A stretch of DNA of 25,924 bases, from NCBI GenBank assembly GCA_035711845.1, contig DASTBU010000155.1, positions 1-25,924 of the forward strand, written 5' to 3'. A program made the position numbers and the translations under genes. Source of the DNA: DASTBU01 sp035711845. GTDB taxonomy: Bacteria; Acidobacteriota; Vicinamibacteria; Vicinamibacterales; 2-12-FULL-66-21. Position 1 is the stretch's first letter; each line of letters begins with the position of its first letter. Under the pieces are notes generated by a model. It made no database searches and was not told the origin of the DNA. It saw nothing but the letters and a program-made list of their open reading frames with translations. Of the stretch, positions 1-7,546 are shown piece by piece.

Positions 1-927
1 GAACGCGAAGAGGCGATCCCGGAGGACGGGGCCGCCGAGGCTGGCGCCGAACTGGTTCTGCTGAAGCTTGGGCTTCGGCTGATCCTCCGGCGCAAAGAAG
101 TTCCGCGAGTTCAAGCCGTCGTTGCGGTTGAACTCCCAGGCGGCGCCATGGAGGTCGTTGGTCCCCGCCTTCGTCACGACGTTGACGACCGAACCGGCAT
201 TGCGACCGTACTCCGCGCTGTAGGAGTGCGTCAGGATCTTGAACTCGTGAATCGCATCCGGCGGCGGCCGCAGCACGAACCCGGTGTTGAACGTGTCGTT
301 GTTCGAGGCGCCGTCCAGCAGGAAGTTGTTGGACTGATTGCGCATCCCGTTGACGCTGAAGCCGGCCGTCACGGCGCCGAAGCCGCCGGGCGTCGCCTCG
401 CCCGCCGCCCCACCGAGCGGCCCTGGCGGCGCGACGACGCCTGGGAGCAGCGTACCCAGCTGAGTAAAGTTCCGGCCGTTCAATGGAAGCTCCACGACGT
501 TCTTCTCGGTCACGACGATGCCGAGCGTCGCGTTCGCGGTTTCGACGAGCGGCGCCTCGCTCGAGACCGTCAGGCTCTCCTCGATCGCGCCGACGGCCAG
601 CTGCATGTCCACTCGCGCGGTGCTTTCGACGGCGACCGTAATGCCCTGGCGGAGAAACGTCCGGAACCCGGAGAGCGTCGCCTTCACGTCGTAGCGTCCG
701 GGCTGGAGCAGCGGCAGCGAGTAGTAGCCGTCGGCGCCGGTCGTGGCGGTACGCACCTGATTGGTGGCGGTGTTCGTGACCTCGACGGTCACGCCGGGCA
801 ATACCCCGCCCGACGGGTCTGTGACGATTCCGGCGATGCTGCCGGTCGCCTGGGCCCAGGCGGTTCGCGGAGCGAACCAGCCCAGCGCCACGGCTATGGC
901 GATTGCAACTGTCAATGGCCTGCGCAT
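1..927 (-). CDS. TonB-dependent receptor, Oar-like (N-terminal part; runs off the left edge)
   Basis: The 309 N-terminal codons of a large outer-membrane receptor are present; the gene continues beyond base 1. The reading begins with a Sec signal peptide (MRRP..., hydrophobic core, Ala-rich cleavage region near residue 25). A carboxypeptidase-regulatory-like beta-sandwich follows (about residues 26-110, with GSIAGIVTDPSGGVLPGV and GYYSLPLLQPGRYDV). The start of a TonB plug comes next (PLNGRNF, SVNGMRNQSNNFLLDG, GRNAGSVVNVVTKAGTN). In known Oar-like receptors this arrangement imports or binds large substrates through a 22-strand barrel; the barrel itself is outside the window and the substrate is unknown. 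The ATG at 925-927 is preceded by an AGGGG ribosome-binding site. It lies 55 bases downstream of the phosphodiesterase gene on the same strand and may be co-transcribed with it. Confidence 0.9.
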   Translation of the reverse strand, partial: MRRPLTVAIAIAVALGWFAPRTAWAQATGSIAGIVTDPSGGVLPGVTVEVTNTATNQVRTATTGADGYYSLPLLQPGRYDVKATLSGFRTFLRQGITVAVESTARVDMQLAVGAIEESLTVSSEAPLVETANATLGIVVTEKNVVELPLNGRNFTQLGTLLPGVVAPPGPLGGAAGEATPGGFGAVTAGFSVNGMRNQSNNFLLDGASNNDTFNTGFVLRPPPDAIHEFKILTHSYSAEYGRNAGSVVNVVTKAGTNDLHGAAWEFNRNDGLNSRNFFAPEDQPKPKLQQNQFGASLGGPVLRDRLFAF

Positions 928-952
928 CGTCCCCTGCCCCCTCTTTGTTGGC

Positions 953-967
953 CGGGGCTCTGCCCCG
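953..967. repeat. Short GC hairpin between phosphodiesterase and receptor genes
   Basis: CGGGGC-TCT-GCCCCG forms a perfect 6-bp stem with a 3-base loop in the 55-base gap. No T-tract follows on either strand, so it is a poor intrinsic terminator. It could attenuate transcription or stabilise mRNA between the two minus-strand genes. Confidence 0.5.
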
Positions 968-982
968 CGCCTGGAACGTCAG

Positions 983-2449
983 TTACCGAGAAACCAGAGG
1001 TACCTGCGTATTCCTGAGCACGCCCATGATGGGTACCCCGTCCGCTTCGGAGAGCTCCAGCCCCAACAGCCTGGCGGCGGTTGGAGCGATGTCTATCTGG
1101 CGGGTGAGCGGAACGGCTATGCCTTGCAGCACGCCCGCCCCCGAGATGACCAGGCCCGTGTGCATTCCGGGCTCGGTCGGCAGGAAGCCGTGATCGCCGC
1201 GCCTGTTCGACGCAACCAGGAAGCCTCCGGACACGCCGGCGGCGGTCGTATAGCCCTCGATGGGCTCGATGATCAGCAGTGCGTCCGGATCGCCGCCAAG
1301 CCGCGCGATCGCCTCGCGCCCGACGACCCGGAACAGTCCCTGGTAGCGCCCGTTCGCGAGATCGAGGAACAGCGTTTCCACCCGCCGCGCGAGGGCCGCA
1401 TCCTGCGGATCTTTCAAACGGATCGCCGCCCGGTGTGCGACCGCCTGCCACCTCACGATCCGGCCCCTGTCGTCCGTCTCGAGCAGGCCGGCGTCACGCA
1501 GCACGGCATTGGGCTGAAAAGCGCTGTGGACGCGGTAGAACCCGTGGTCGCCGGTCACGATGAACGCGGTGTCGCGGGCGATGCCCGCGGCCTCGACTGC
1601 CTTGACGAGCTCGCCGATCCGCCCATCGGCGCCTTCGAGCGCGGCGAATGCCTCGGGCGACTCCGGTCCCGTGGCGTGCCTCGCCCCGTCCACTTCGACG
1701 AGGTGAATCAACAGGAGGTTCGGCCGATGTTTCTCGATGATGTAGGCGGCAGCCGCCGTCGAGAATCGATCCCGGTCACGATAGCTGCGCGCGGTCGCCG
1801 GTCCGAGCGGGTCCAGCCTTGCCGCGACCGCGTCGATGAGCCCTGCCGTCGATTGACGCCGGACCAGCTCGAGCCACGTCATGTCCGGCGGCGCCTGGTG
1901 GGTCTCCGGGATCAGGTAGTCGATTTTTGCGCCAACGGTCACCGGCCACGACACGCCTGCCGTCGTCAGACCGCCGCGCGCCGCGAGGTCCCAGATTGCC
2001 GGCACCTTAATGGCCGAGCTGTCGAAGAACCAGTCCGTCGATCCGTTATCCGGGTCGAAACGGGTATTCTGCGAGACGCCGTGACGGCCGGACCGCACTC
2101 CGGTCGCAATCGATGTGTGTGATGGATAGGTGAGCGAGGGATACTGCCCGACGACGCCCTCCGCCCAGCTGCCTGTGGCGCGAAGCGCATCGAGCACTGG
2201 CATCGACGGCCGCCGAGCGTGTCCAGGAAGGTAGTCGGCCGGCCTGAGCCCGTCAATGGACACGATGACGACGTGCCTGGCCGCGGGCGTCACGGACGCG
2301 GCCGTCTGCGACCTTCCCACCGCCGCGATCCCGCTGGGCGCCCCGGCGGACGACGCGACCGGAATCAACAACAGGGAGGCCAGCGCCAGCCGCAAGAGCT
2401 GGCGCGAGAGGGGCCCTGGACGTGCGCGGCTGACAGCACCGGAGGACAT
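983..2449 (-). CDS. Exported type I phosphodiesterase / nucleotide pyrophosphatase family protein
   Basis: A 488-residue member of the alkaline phosphatase superfamily, closest in motif layout to the NPP (ectonucleotide pyrophosphatase/phosphodiesterase) branch. A positively charged N-terminus and hydrophobic segment (residues about 15-36) indicate Sec export. Metal and catalytic residues are visible: D66 in VSIDGLRP, candidate nucleophile T107 in SLTYPSH, D254 and H258 in VEVDGARH, and D301/H302 in TGDHGF. These enzymes hydrolyse nucleotide or other phosphodiester and pyrophosphate bonds outside the cytoplasm; the true substrate cannot be read from sequence. The gene is divergent from an exported SurE homologue, which supports a nucleotide-scavenging role. 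No Shine-Dalgarno sequence precedes the ATG, and a strong promoter ends only about 18 bases upstream, so the leader would be very short. Confidence 0.88.
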   Translation of the reverse strand: MSSGAVSRARPGPLSRQLLRLALASLLLIPVASSAGAPSGIAAVGRSQTAASVTPAARHVVIVSIDGLRPADYLPGHARRPSMPVLDALRATGSWAEGVVGQYPSLTYPSHTSIATGVRSGRHGVSQNTRFDPDNGSTDWFFDSSAIKVPAIWDLAARGGLTTAGVSWPVTVGAKIDYLIPETHQAPPDMTWLELVRRQSTAGLIDAVAARLDPLGPATARSYRDRDRFSTAAAAYIIEKHRPNLLLIHLVEVDGARHATGPESPEAFAALEGADGRIGELVKAVEAAGIARDTAFIVTGDHGFYRVHSAFQPNAVLRDAGLLETDDRGRIVRWQAVAHRAAIRLKDPQDAALARRVETLFLDLANGRYQGLFRVVGREAIARLGGDPDALLIIEPIEGYTTAAGVSGGFLVASNRRGDHGFLPTEPGMHTGLVISGAGVLQGIAVPLTRQIDIAPTAARLLGLELSEADGVPIMGVLRNTQVPLVSR

Positions 2450-2466
2450 GAACGAGACTTTGCGCT

Positions 2467-2494
2467 TTTATATGAAAAGTGTAAGGTTTGTCAA
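2467..2494 (-). promoter_or_regulatory. Sigma-70-type promoter for the phosphodiesterase gene
   Basis: On the minus strand, TTGACA (2494-2489) is followed by a 16-base spacer and TATAAA (2472-2467), an almost consensus housekeeping promoter in an AT-rich patch unlike its surroundings. Predicted transcription would start near 2460, leaving about 10 bases of leader before the ATG at 2449. Confidence 0.7.
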
Positions 2495-2511
2495 TTCCAC
2501 AGGGAGCCCCG

Positions 2512-3390
2512 ATGAACGCATCGACACGAATGTATCCCGGAACCGCGCGCGTTTCACGGCTGTTTCTCGTCACTGCTGTTCTGACTGTAGTGCTCGGCGG
2601 TGCCGCCTCACTTCAGCAGCTCGACGCCCAGGGGCCCCCGACATACCGCATCCTCGTCACCAACGACGATGGGGTGCGTGCGCCGGGGCTGGCGGCGCTC
2701 GTGGAGGCGCTGGCGCCCCTCGGGGAGCTTACGGTCGTCGCACCTCTCGACAACCACAGCGGCACAGGACACGCCTTGACGATGGTCGGCCCGATCTACG
2801 CGGATCGCGTGCCGATTGGGGAGGCCACAACCGCGACTGCGCTCGCGGCCACGCCGGCGACGTGCGTCCGACTGGCGCTCGGGACACTGATGGAGCAGCG
2901 CCCGGACCTGGTCGTCTCGGGCGTCAACCGCGGGAACAACTTTGGCCTGAATGCCTACATTTCGGGGACCGTTGCCGCCGCCCGCGAGGCTGCGATGCAG
3001 GGCATTCCGGCGATTGCCTCGTCGCTCGACTTCGCCGGCCATCCCAACTACGGCGCCGCCGCGGCCGCCACCGCCCGGGTCGCTGGAATCGTCAAGGCCG
3101 GCGGCCTGAGCCGTGGCGTCTTTCTCAACGTGAACGTGCCGGCCGCGCCGGCCGATCGGCTGAAGGGGCTGAAGCTCGTTCGTCAAAGCAGCCAGATGGG
3201 CCAGGATCGTTTCGAGGAATCGCGCACACCGTACGGCCGGCGGCTGTACTGGAGCCTGTTCGTGCAGCCCGAGACCGCCGAGCCCGACACCGACGTCCAG
3301 GCCGTCCTGGACGGCTACATCGCCGTCACGCCGCTGGTTGCGTCGGAATTCGATGCGAAGGAGATGGAGAAGTTGAAGGGGAGGTTTTGA
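2512..3390 (+). CDS. surE: SurE-family 5'/3'-nucleotidase with signal peptide
   Basis: A 292-residue acid phosphatase of the SurE family. It has the metal-binding ILVTNDDG motif, the APLDNHSGTGHA loop, and the VVSGVNRGNNFG...SGTVAAAREA block that completes the active site. The family dephosphorylates nucleoside 5'/3'-monophosphates and is usually cytoplasmic. Here the ATG at 2512, with AGGGAG just upstream, adds about 40 residues containing Arg residues and a hydrophobic stretch (LFLVTAVLTVVLGGAASL) ending in an LDA-Q cleavage-like site, so export is likely. A TTG at 2488 would give a longer form but lacks a ribosome-binding site. It is divergent from the phosphodiesterase gene, and the pair could sequentially release nucleoside from nucleotide substrates in the periplasm. 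Confidence 0.9.
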   Translation: MNASTRMYPGTARVSRLFLVTAVLTVVLGGAASLQQLDAQGPPTYRILVTNDDGVRAPGLAALVEALAPLGELTVVAPLDNHSGTGHALTMVGPIYADRVPIGEATTATALAATPATCVRLALGTLMEQRPDLVVSGVNRGNNFGLNAYISGTVAAAREAAMQGIPAIASSLDFAGHPNYGAAAAATARVAGIVKAGGLSRGVFLNVNVPAAPADRLKGLKLVRQSSQMGQDRFEESRTPYGRRLYWSLFVQPETAEPDTDVQAVLDGYIAVTPLVASEFDAKEMEKLKGRF

Positions 3391-3393
3391 GCC

Positions 3394-3503
3394 TGTCGCA
3401 TGCCACGTGCGACGTGCGGTGTGCTATGTGCCACGTGCGACTTGTCGCGTGCTACGTGCGACGTGCCGTGCGACGTGCGACGTGCGACGTGCGACGTGCC
3501 GTG
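3394..3503. repeat. Heptanucleotide tandem array, unit TGCGACG
   Basis: About 15 units of seven bases (TGCGACG and variants fitting TGNNNNN, e.g. TGCCACG, TGCTACG, TGTCGCG) plus one five-base unit fill most of the space between the convergent surE and M20 deacylase genes. The array starts 4 bases after the surE stop codon. It has no coding potential of its own beyond chance, no spacers, and is not CRISPR. Confidence 0.93.
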
Positions 3504-3541
3504 GGTCGATATGCTTCGGCGCAATCCGCTGAACGAGTCCG

Positions 3542-4825
3542 CTACACATCGGTCATCGTCAGCTCGAGGATCGACAGCGCGAGCACTTTGGTCGAGTTGA
3601 CGAGATCGTCGATCCCGCACCATTCGTCGGGTTGGTGGGCGAGGTCGAGGATGCCCGGGCCGTAGGCCACGCAGTGAGGGATGCCCGCGATTCGGTCGAC
3701 GTGCTTGTGGTCGTAGGTGCCGGGGCTCGCGACCTGCGTGGCAGGGCGATCGAGGACGCGGCGGATGCCGCGGTCGAGCGCGCCAATCAAGGGGGAATCG
3801 TCAGGCGTGCGCGTCGGGTGCACGACCATCAGATCGCGGAGCGAGTAGCGAAGCGACGGCGTTCCGACCGCTGCCCGCTCGAGCAGGTGCTCGATCTCCG
3901 CCTTGGTCGCCTCGAACCCTTCCTCGAGGAGAAAACGACGATCGAACACGGCGCGGCACAGGTCGGCGACGCAGGGCGTTTGAATGCCGTCCACCGGCTG
4001 GCCACCCGAAATGCCGTTGATGTTCAGCGTCGCGTGGCGGGCGCCGTCCGGCACGACCGGGACCGCGGTGGTCCGCGACGCGAGCACGGGCATCAGCTCG
4101 CGCCGGACGCGCTCGAGCACGAGGCTCATGTGCTCGATCGCGCTCACGCCCAGAAACGGCATGCTGCCGTGCCCGATGCGCCCGTGGGTCGTCAGCTCGA
4201 ACCAGTACACGCCGCGATGGCCGATGCAGATGCGATCGACGTTGAGGGGCTCGGGGATGATGACGTAGTCGGTGCGATTCGACGTCAGGTGACCTCGTTC
4301 GGCCAGCCAGGCCACCCCGGCGAACCCGCCGCTCTCTTCGTCAACCGTTCCACTGATCTCGAGCGATCCGTTGAGGTCGATTCCGGCGCGGCGAATGGCC
4401 TCGGCGGCGTAGATCGCGGCGGCGATGCCGGCTTTCATGTCGCAGGCGCCGCGCCCGTACACGCGGCCGTCCCTGACGATCCCGCCAAACGGATCCATCG
4501 TCCAGCCCGCGCCCGCGGGGACGACGTCGAAATGGCCGTTCAAGTGCACGCCCGGCCTCGGCCGGCGGCCGCGGCGGTGACCGACAACGTTCAGGCGCGG
4601 GTGGATGGTGGTATGTTCGGGCCGGCCTTCAGCCGCGTGATACTCGACGTCGAACGCGCAGTCGGCGAGACGAGCGCCGATCAGGCGGGCGCACTCCTCA
4701 TAGGCTTCGCCTGGAGGGTTGACGGTCGGCACGCGGACGAGCGCCGAGGTGAACTCGACGAGTTCGGCCGCCGCGCTGTCGACGGCGGCCAGCACCCGAT
4801 CGATGGCGGAGCGCGCGGCCGGCAT
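3542..4825 (-). CDS. M20-family metallo-deacylase (ArgE/DapE/CPG2-like)
   Basis: A 427-residue cytoplasmic di-zinc amidohydrolase of the M20 family, which removes acyl groups from N-acyl amino acids or dipeptide-like substrates. Expected metal ligands and catalytic residues are seen: H98 and D100 (NGHFDVVP), D129 (RGACDMKAG), the base E163 with E164 (VDEESGG), and E192 (IIPEP). The lid/dimerisation domain motif IGHGSMPF and a C-terminal histidine region (DLAHQPDEW) follow. I chose the ATG at 4825 because the upstream in-frame codons overlap the promoter dyad. It is divergent from the MerR-XRE-cupin regulator and near a symporter, SDR, dehydrogenase and aminotransferase, which suggests that an N-acylated amino compound is imported and degraded. 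The precise substrate is not determinable. Confidence 0.87.
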   Translation of the reverse strand: MPAARSAIDRVLAAVDSAAAELVEFTSALVRVPTVNPPGEAYEECARLIGARLADCAFDVEYHAAEGRPEHTTIHPRLNVVGHRRGRRPRPGVHLNGHFDVVPAGAGWTMDPFGGIVRDGRVYGRGACDMKAGIAAAIYAAEAIRRAGIDLNGSLEISGTVDEESGGFAGVAWLAERGHLTSNRTDYVIIPEPLNVDRICIGHRGVYWFELTTHGRIGHGSMPFLGVSAIEHMSLVLERVRRELMPVLASRTTAVPVVPDGARHATLNINGISGGQPVDGIQTPCVADLCRAVFDRRFLLEEGFEATKAEIEHLLERAAVGTPSLRYSLRDLMVVHPTRTPDDSPLIGALDRGIRRVLDRPATQVASPGTYDHKHVDRIAGIPHCVAYGPGILDLAHQPDEWCGIDDLVNSTKVLALSILELTMTDV

Positions 4826-4835
4826 GGTGACGTCA

Positions 4836-4864
4836 GAGTTACAGCAAGCCTGTAACCTTGTCAA
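4836..4864 (-). promoter_or_regulatory. Promoter of the M20 deacylase gene with dyad in the spacer
   Basis: TTGACA (4864-4859) has a perfect -35 sequence, but the -10 region is weak (TAACTC at 4841-4836 with 17-base spacing, or a poorer match at 18-19). A strong -35, weak -10 and a dyad filling the spacer is the layout of MerR-activated promoters. Transcription would begin only a few bases before the ATG at 4825. Confidence 0.5.
4838..4856. promoter_or_regulatory. Candidate operator, 7-bp inverted repeat
   Basis: GTTACAG-CAAGC-CTGTAAC is a perfect dyad with a 5-base centre. It lies inside the spacer of the deacylase promoter and just upstream of the regulator's own -35 element, so one bound dimer could control both divergent genes. 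The regulator encoded next to it has a MerR-type head. Confidence 0.6.
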
Positions 4865-4887
4865 ACTTCCGCCGTTCGATTTAGTAT
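4858..4887 (+). promoter_or_regulatory. Promoter for the MerR-XRE-cupin regulator gene
   Basis: TTGTCA (4858-4863), an 18-base spacer and TAGTAT (4882-4887) read toward the regulator. The -35 hexamer overlaps the -35 of the oppositely directed deacylase promoter, so polymerase binding in the two directions should be mutually exclusive. Confidence 0.45.
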
Positions 4888-4926
4888 CCGGGTTTCGTTC
4901 CGTTCCAGGAAGATCACCAATCGCCA

Positions 4927-5778
4927 GTGTCTGGGAAGCCACGACAACCGTCGGCCCGTGGAACGCGAGCGCCCTCAGGGAGCGCCGCCGTACGCGGGCT
5001 GGGGTTCCTCACCGTCGGTCAGACCGCACGGATTCTCGGCGTCAGCCCCTCGACGCTTCGTCTCTGGGAGTCGGTCGGCCTGATCGCCCCCGTCCGCAGC
5101 AACGGCCGCTATCGCCTGTACGGCCCCGAATTGCTGAAGGTGCTGAAACGGATCAAATACCTGCGCGAGGTGCAGCGGCTGAACGTCCCGGGCATCAAAC
5201 GCGAATTACAGGGCACGTCGGTGCAGAAACCCAACGCGGAACCTCGACCCCTCGGGCCGAAGCTGCTGCGGCTTCGGAAGCGAACAGGGATCGGCGTCGT
5301 CGCAGCCGCGAAGCGGGCCGGGATCTCGGCCGGATTCCTGAGCTCGATCGAACGCGCGCAGGCCAACGCCTCGGTGGCGACGCTGCAACGGCTCGCGGCC
5401 GCCTACGGCACGACGGTCATGGAGCTCTTTCATGCGCCGCGCCACCGCGAGCGCCTGGTGCGTCCGGCCGATCGACGCGTGCTCGCCACCGAGTCCGGCG
5501 TTCGGATGGAACTGCTCTCCACGGGCGCGACGATGCTGCAGTCGATGCTGTTCCGGGTCGCGCCGCTCGCCGGCAGCGACGGATCGTATTCGCACCAGGG
5601 CGAGGAGTTCATCTTCATGATCGCCGGCACCCTCGAGGTCTGGCTCGACGAGATCGAGTGCTTCGTCCTCCGCGAGGGAGACAGCTTCTGGTTCGAGAGC
5701 ACGCTCGGACACCGCTGGTTCAACCCCTCCGACACCGACGCGGTGCTTCTGTGGATCAACACGCCGCCGACATTCTGA
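4927..5778 (+). CDS. Triple-domain regulator: MerR HTH, XRE HTH, cupin
   Basis: A 283-residue protein with three recognisable parts. Residues about 26-95 form a MerR winged HTH (LTVGQTARILGVSPSTLRLWESVGLI, then the GRYRLY wing). Residues 110-168 form an XRE/Cro-type HTH (LRKRTGIGVVAAAKRAGISAGFLSSIERAQ). Residues 205-280 form a small cupin (H223 and E227 in SHQGEEF, G251-D252 and H262 in the second motif). In XRE-cupin proteins the barrel senses a small metabolite or metal. A MerR head in addition gives two DNA-binding units in one chain. The start is GTG 4927 with AGGAAG 14 bases upstream; the first 25 residues look disordered. It lies 4 bases before the symporter gene and is divergent from the deacylase gene, so it probably controls both. 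Confidence 0.87.
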   Translation: MSGKPRQPSARGTRAPSGSAAVRGLGFLTVGQTARILGVSPSTLRLWESVGLIAPVRSNGRYRLYGPELLKVLKRIKYLREVQRLNVPGIKRELQGTSVQKPNAEPRPLGPKLLRLRKRTGIGVVAAAKRAGISAGFLSSIERAQANASVATLQRLAAAYGTTVMELFHAPRHRERLVRPADRRVLATESGVRMELLSTGATMLQSMLFRVAPLAGSDGSYSHQGEEFIFMIAGTLEVWLDEIECFVLREGDSFWFESTLGHRWFNPSDTDAVLLWINTPPTF

Positions 5779-5782
5779 TCGC

Positions 5783-7204
5783 GTGAACATCCACGTCCTG
5801 CTGCTCATCGTCTACTCGCTGCTGTTGACGGCCGCCGGCTTGTGGGTGTCGCGGTTCGTACGCGGCAGCGGCGACTTCTTCGTCGCCGGCCGCCGCCTGT
5901 CGGCGCCGCTCCTTTTCTCGACGGTGCTCGCCTCGAACATCGGCGCGGGCACCACGGTGGGCGCCACCGGTCTCGCGTATCAGCAGGGTATGTCCGCGTG
6001 GTGGTGGAACGGCGCCGCGGGCATCGGCTCTCTGGTGCTGGGGCTGTGGATCGGCCCGCGTATCTGGCGCCTCGCCAAGGAGCACGGGTTCTACACCGCT
6101 GGCGACTACCTGGAGTTCCGGTACGGTCCCCTTGTTCGCGGGATCGTGGCGTCGCTCATCTGGCTCGGCACGCTGGCGATCCTGGCCGGCCAGCTCATTG
6201 CGGGCGCGGCCGTGCTCAGCGTGGTCGCCAATATTCCCAAACCGTTGGGCGCGCTGATCGGCGCGGTGCTGATGACGGTGTACTTCGTCGCGGGCGGGCT
6301 GCTGAGCTCCGCGTGGGTCAACCTCATTCAGCTCGTGGTGTTGATCGGCGGGCTGCTCGCCGGGATTCCGCTGCTGAGCGCGTCGATCGGCGGCCTGAGC
6401 GGTCTCGCCTCCGTGCCTCCGCCGGCCGAAGGCTACTGGGACATCCTCTATTCCTCCGGCGCGGGCTCGGGCTGGGCGATGGTGGCCCTGCTGACGCCCG
6501 CGTTCATCATCTCGCCTGGCCTGATTCAGAAGGTCTACGGCGCGTCGAGCGAGCGGACCGTCCGCATCGGCGTCACCAGCCAGGGCGTGGCGCAGATGCT
6601 CTTCTCGTTCGTTCCCGTGTTCTTTGGCGTCGCCGCCTACGCCGCGGGGATCCAGGTGGCGAGCCGCGACCTGGTGCTGCCAACCGTGCTGGCCCAGCGC
6701 CTGCCCGTCTTCATCGGCGCCCTCGGCCTCGCCGCGGTCTTCTCGGCCGAGGTCAGCACGTGCGACGCGATCCTGTTCATGCTCTCCACGTCGCTGTCGA
6801 AGGATCTCTACAAGCGATTCGTCAACCCCGAGGCGGACGACCGCCGCGTGCTGCTGGTCGCGCGCCTGGCGGCGCTTGCAGGCGGCGCGGCCGGCGTTAT
6901 CCTCGCGATCCTGCTCGAAACGGTCATCGGCGCGTTGACTATTTTCTACTCGCTGCTGGGCGTGAGCCTCTTCGTGCCGGTGGTCGGCGGCCTGTACATC
7001 CGCCGCGCCGGCGCGCCCGAGGCGCTCGCATCGATCGCGGCAGGGATCGCCACGCTGCTCGCCGTGACGTACACGACCGGCGGGCGCGGGTTCGGGTTGC
7101 TCAACCCGAACCTGCTCGGCCTCGCTGCGGCGGCGATCGCGTTTTTCGGGATGATGGCGATCAGGCAGCCGCGGACGGTCGGTCCGCGTCACGTACCACG
7201 CTGA
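5783..7204 (+). CDS. Sodium:solute symporter (SSS family)
   Basis: A 473-residue polytopic inner-membrane protein of the SSS family (PutP/PanF/SGLT type). The first helix is followed by the family signature FFVAGRRL (residues 32-39) and the substrate/Na+-site region NIGAGTTVGATGLAYQQG. Many further hydrophobic segments run to the C-terminus, consistent with 13 helices. Members import sugars, amino acids, carboxylates or vitamins with Na+; the substrate here is unknown. GTG at 5783 begins 4 bases after the regulator's stop codon, so the two are probably one transcript. The C-terminus is short and the gene is followed directly by a long repeat region rather than another gene. Confidence 0.9.
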   Translation: MNIHVLLLIVYSLLLTAAGLWVSRFVRGSGDFFVAGRRLSAPLLFSTVLASNIGAGTTVGATGLAYQQGMSAWWWNGAAGIGSLVLGLWIGPRIWRLAKEHGFYTAGDYLEFRYGPLVRGIVASLIWLGTLAILAGQLIAGAAVLSVVANIPKPLGALIGAVLMTVYFVAGGLLSSAWVNLIQLVVLIGGLLAGIPLLSASIGGLSGLASVPPPAEGYWDILYSSGAGSGWAMVALLTPAFIISPGLIQKVYGASSERTVRIGVTSQGVAQMLFSFVPVFFGVAAYAAGIQVASRDLVLPTVLAQRLPVFIGALGLAAVFSAEVSTCDAILFMLSTSLSKDLYKRFVNPEADDRRVLLVARLAALAGGAAGVILAILLETVIGALTIFYSLLGVSLFVPVVGGLYIRRAGAPEALASIAAGIATLLAVTYTTGGRGFGLLNPNLLGLAAAAIAFFGMMAIRQPRTVGPRHVPR

Positions 7205-7225
7205 CGACGATGTTCACGAGGAAAC

Positions 7226-7508
7226 GTGGACGCGAGACGTACGGACGGTGAACACGAGGAACACGATGAACACGATGAGCACGATGAAGACAAGGTTCAC
7301 GACGAGATTCGCCGTGGGCCAGCCATCGTGTCCATCGGCCCATCGTGGCCATCGTGAGACCCGTGGACGGCGGTGATGCCGTGGACGCGACACGTACGAA
7401 TGGTGAACACGAAGAACACGATGAGCACGATGACGACAAGGTTCACGACGAGATTCCGTGGGCCAGCCATCGTGTCCATCGGTCCATCGTGGCCATCGTG
7501 AGACCCGT
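7226..7508. repeat. Two direct copies of a ~130-bp cassette with period-9 tandem units
   Basis: The 342-base gap between the symporter and SDR genes (7205-7546) contains two near-identical direct copies, 7226-7364 and 7381-7508. Each begins GTGGACGCGA and ends GAGACCCGT. Inside each are 9-base units GAACACGAT (about one more in copy 1) followed by a second set CCATCGTGN. The two sets are reverse complements at their cores (CACGATG versus CATCGTG), so each cassette can fold back on itself. No gene is visible here; only a GGGAG ribosome-binding site for the SDR gene lies beyond the second copy. Confidence 0.9.
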
Positions 7509-7546
7509 CGGGGCTTGGGTAGGTTGTACTGATATCGGGAGACCAC

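Noticed and set aside
5756..7192. 478-codon open frame on the minus strand
   Set aside because: It is antisense to the symporter and charged throughout, with no recognisable domain.
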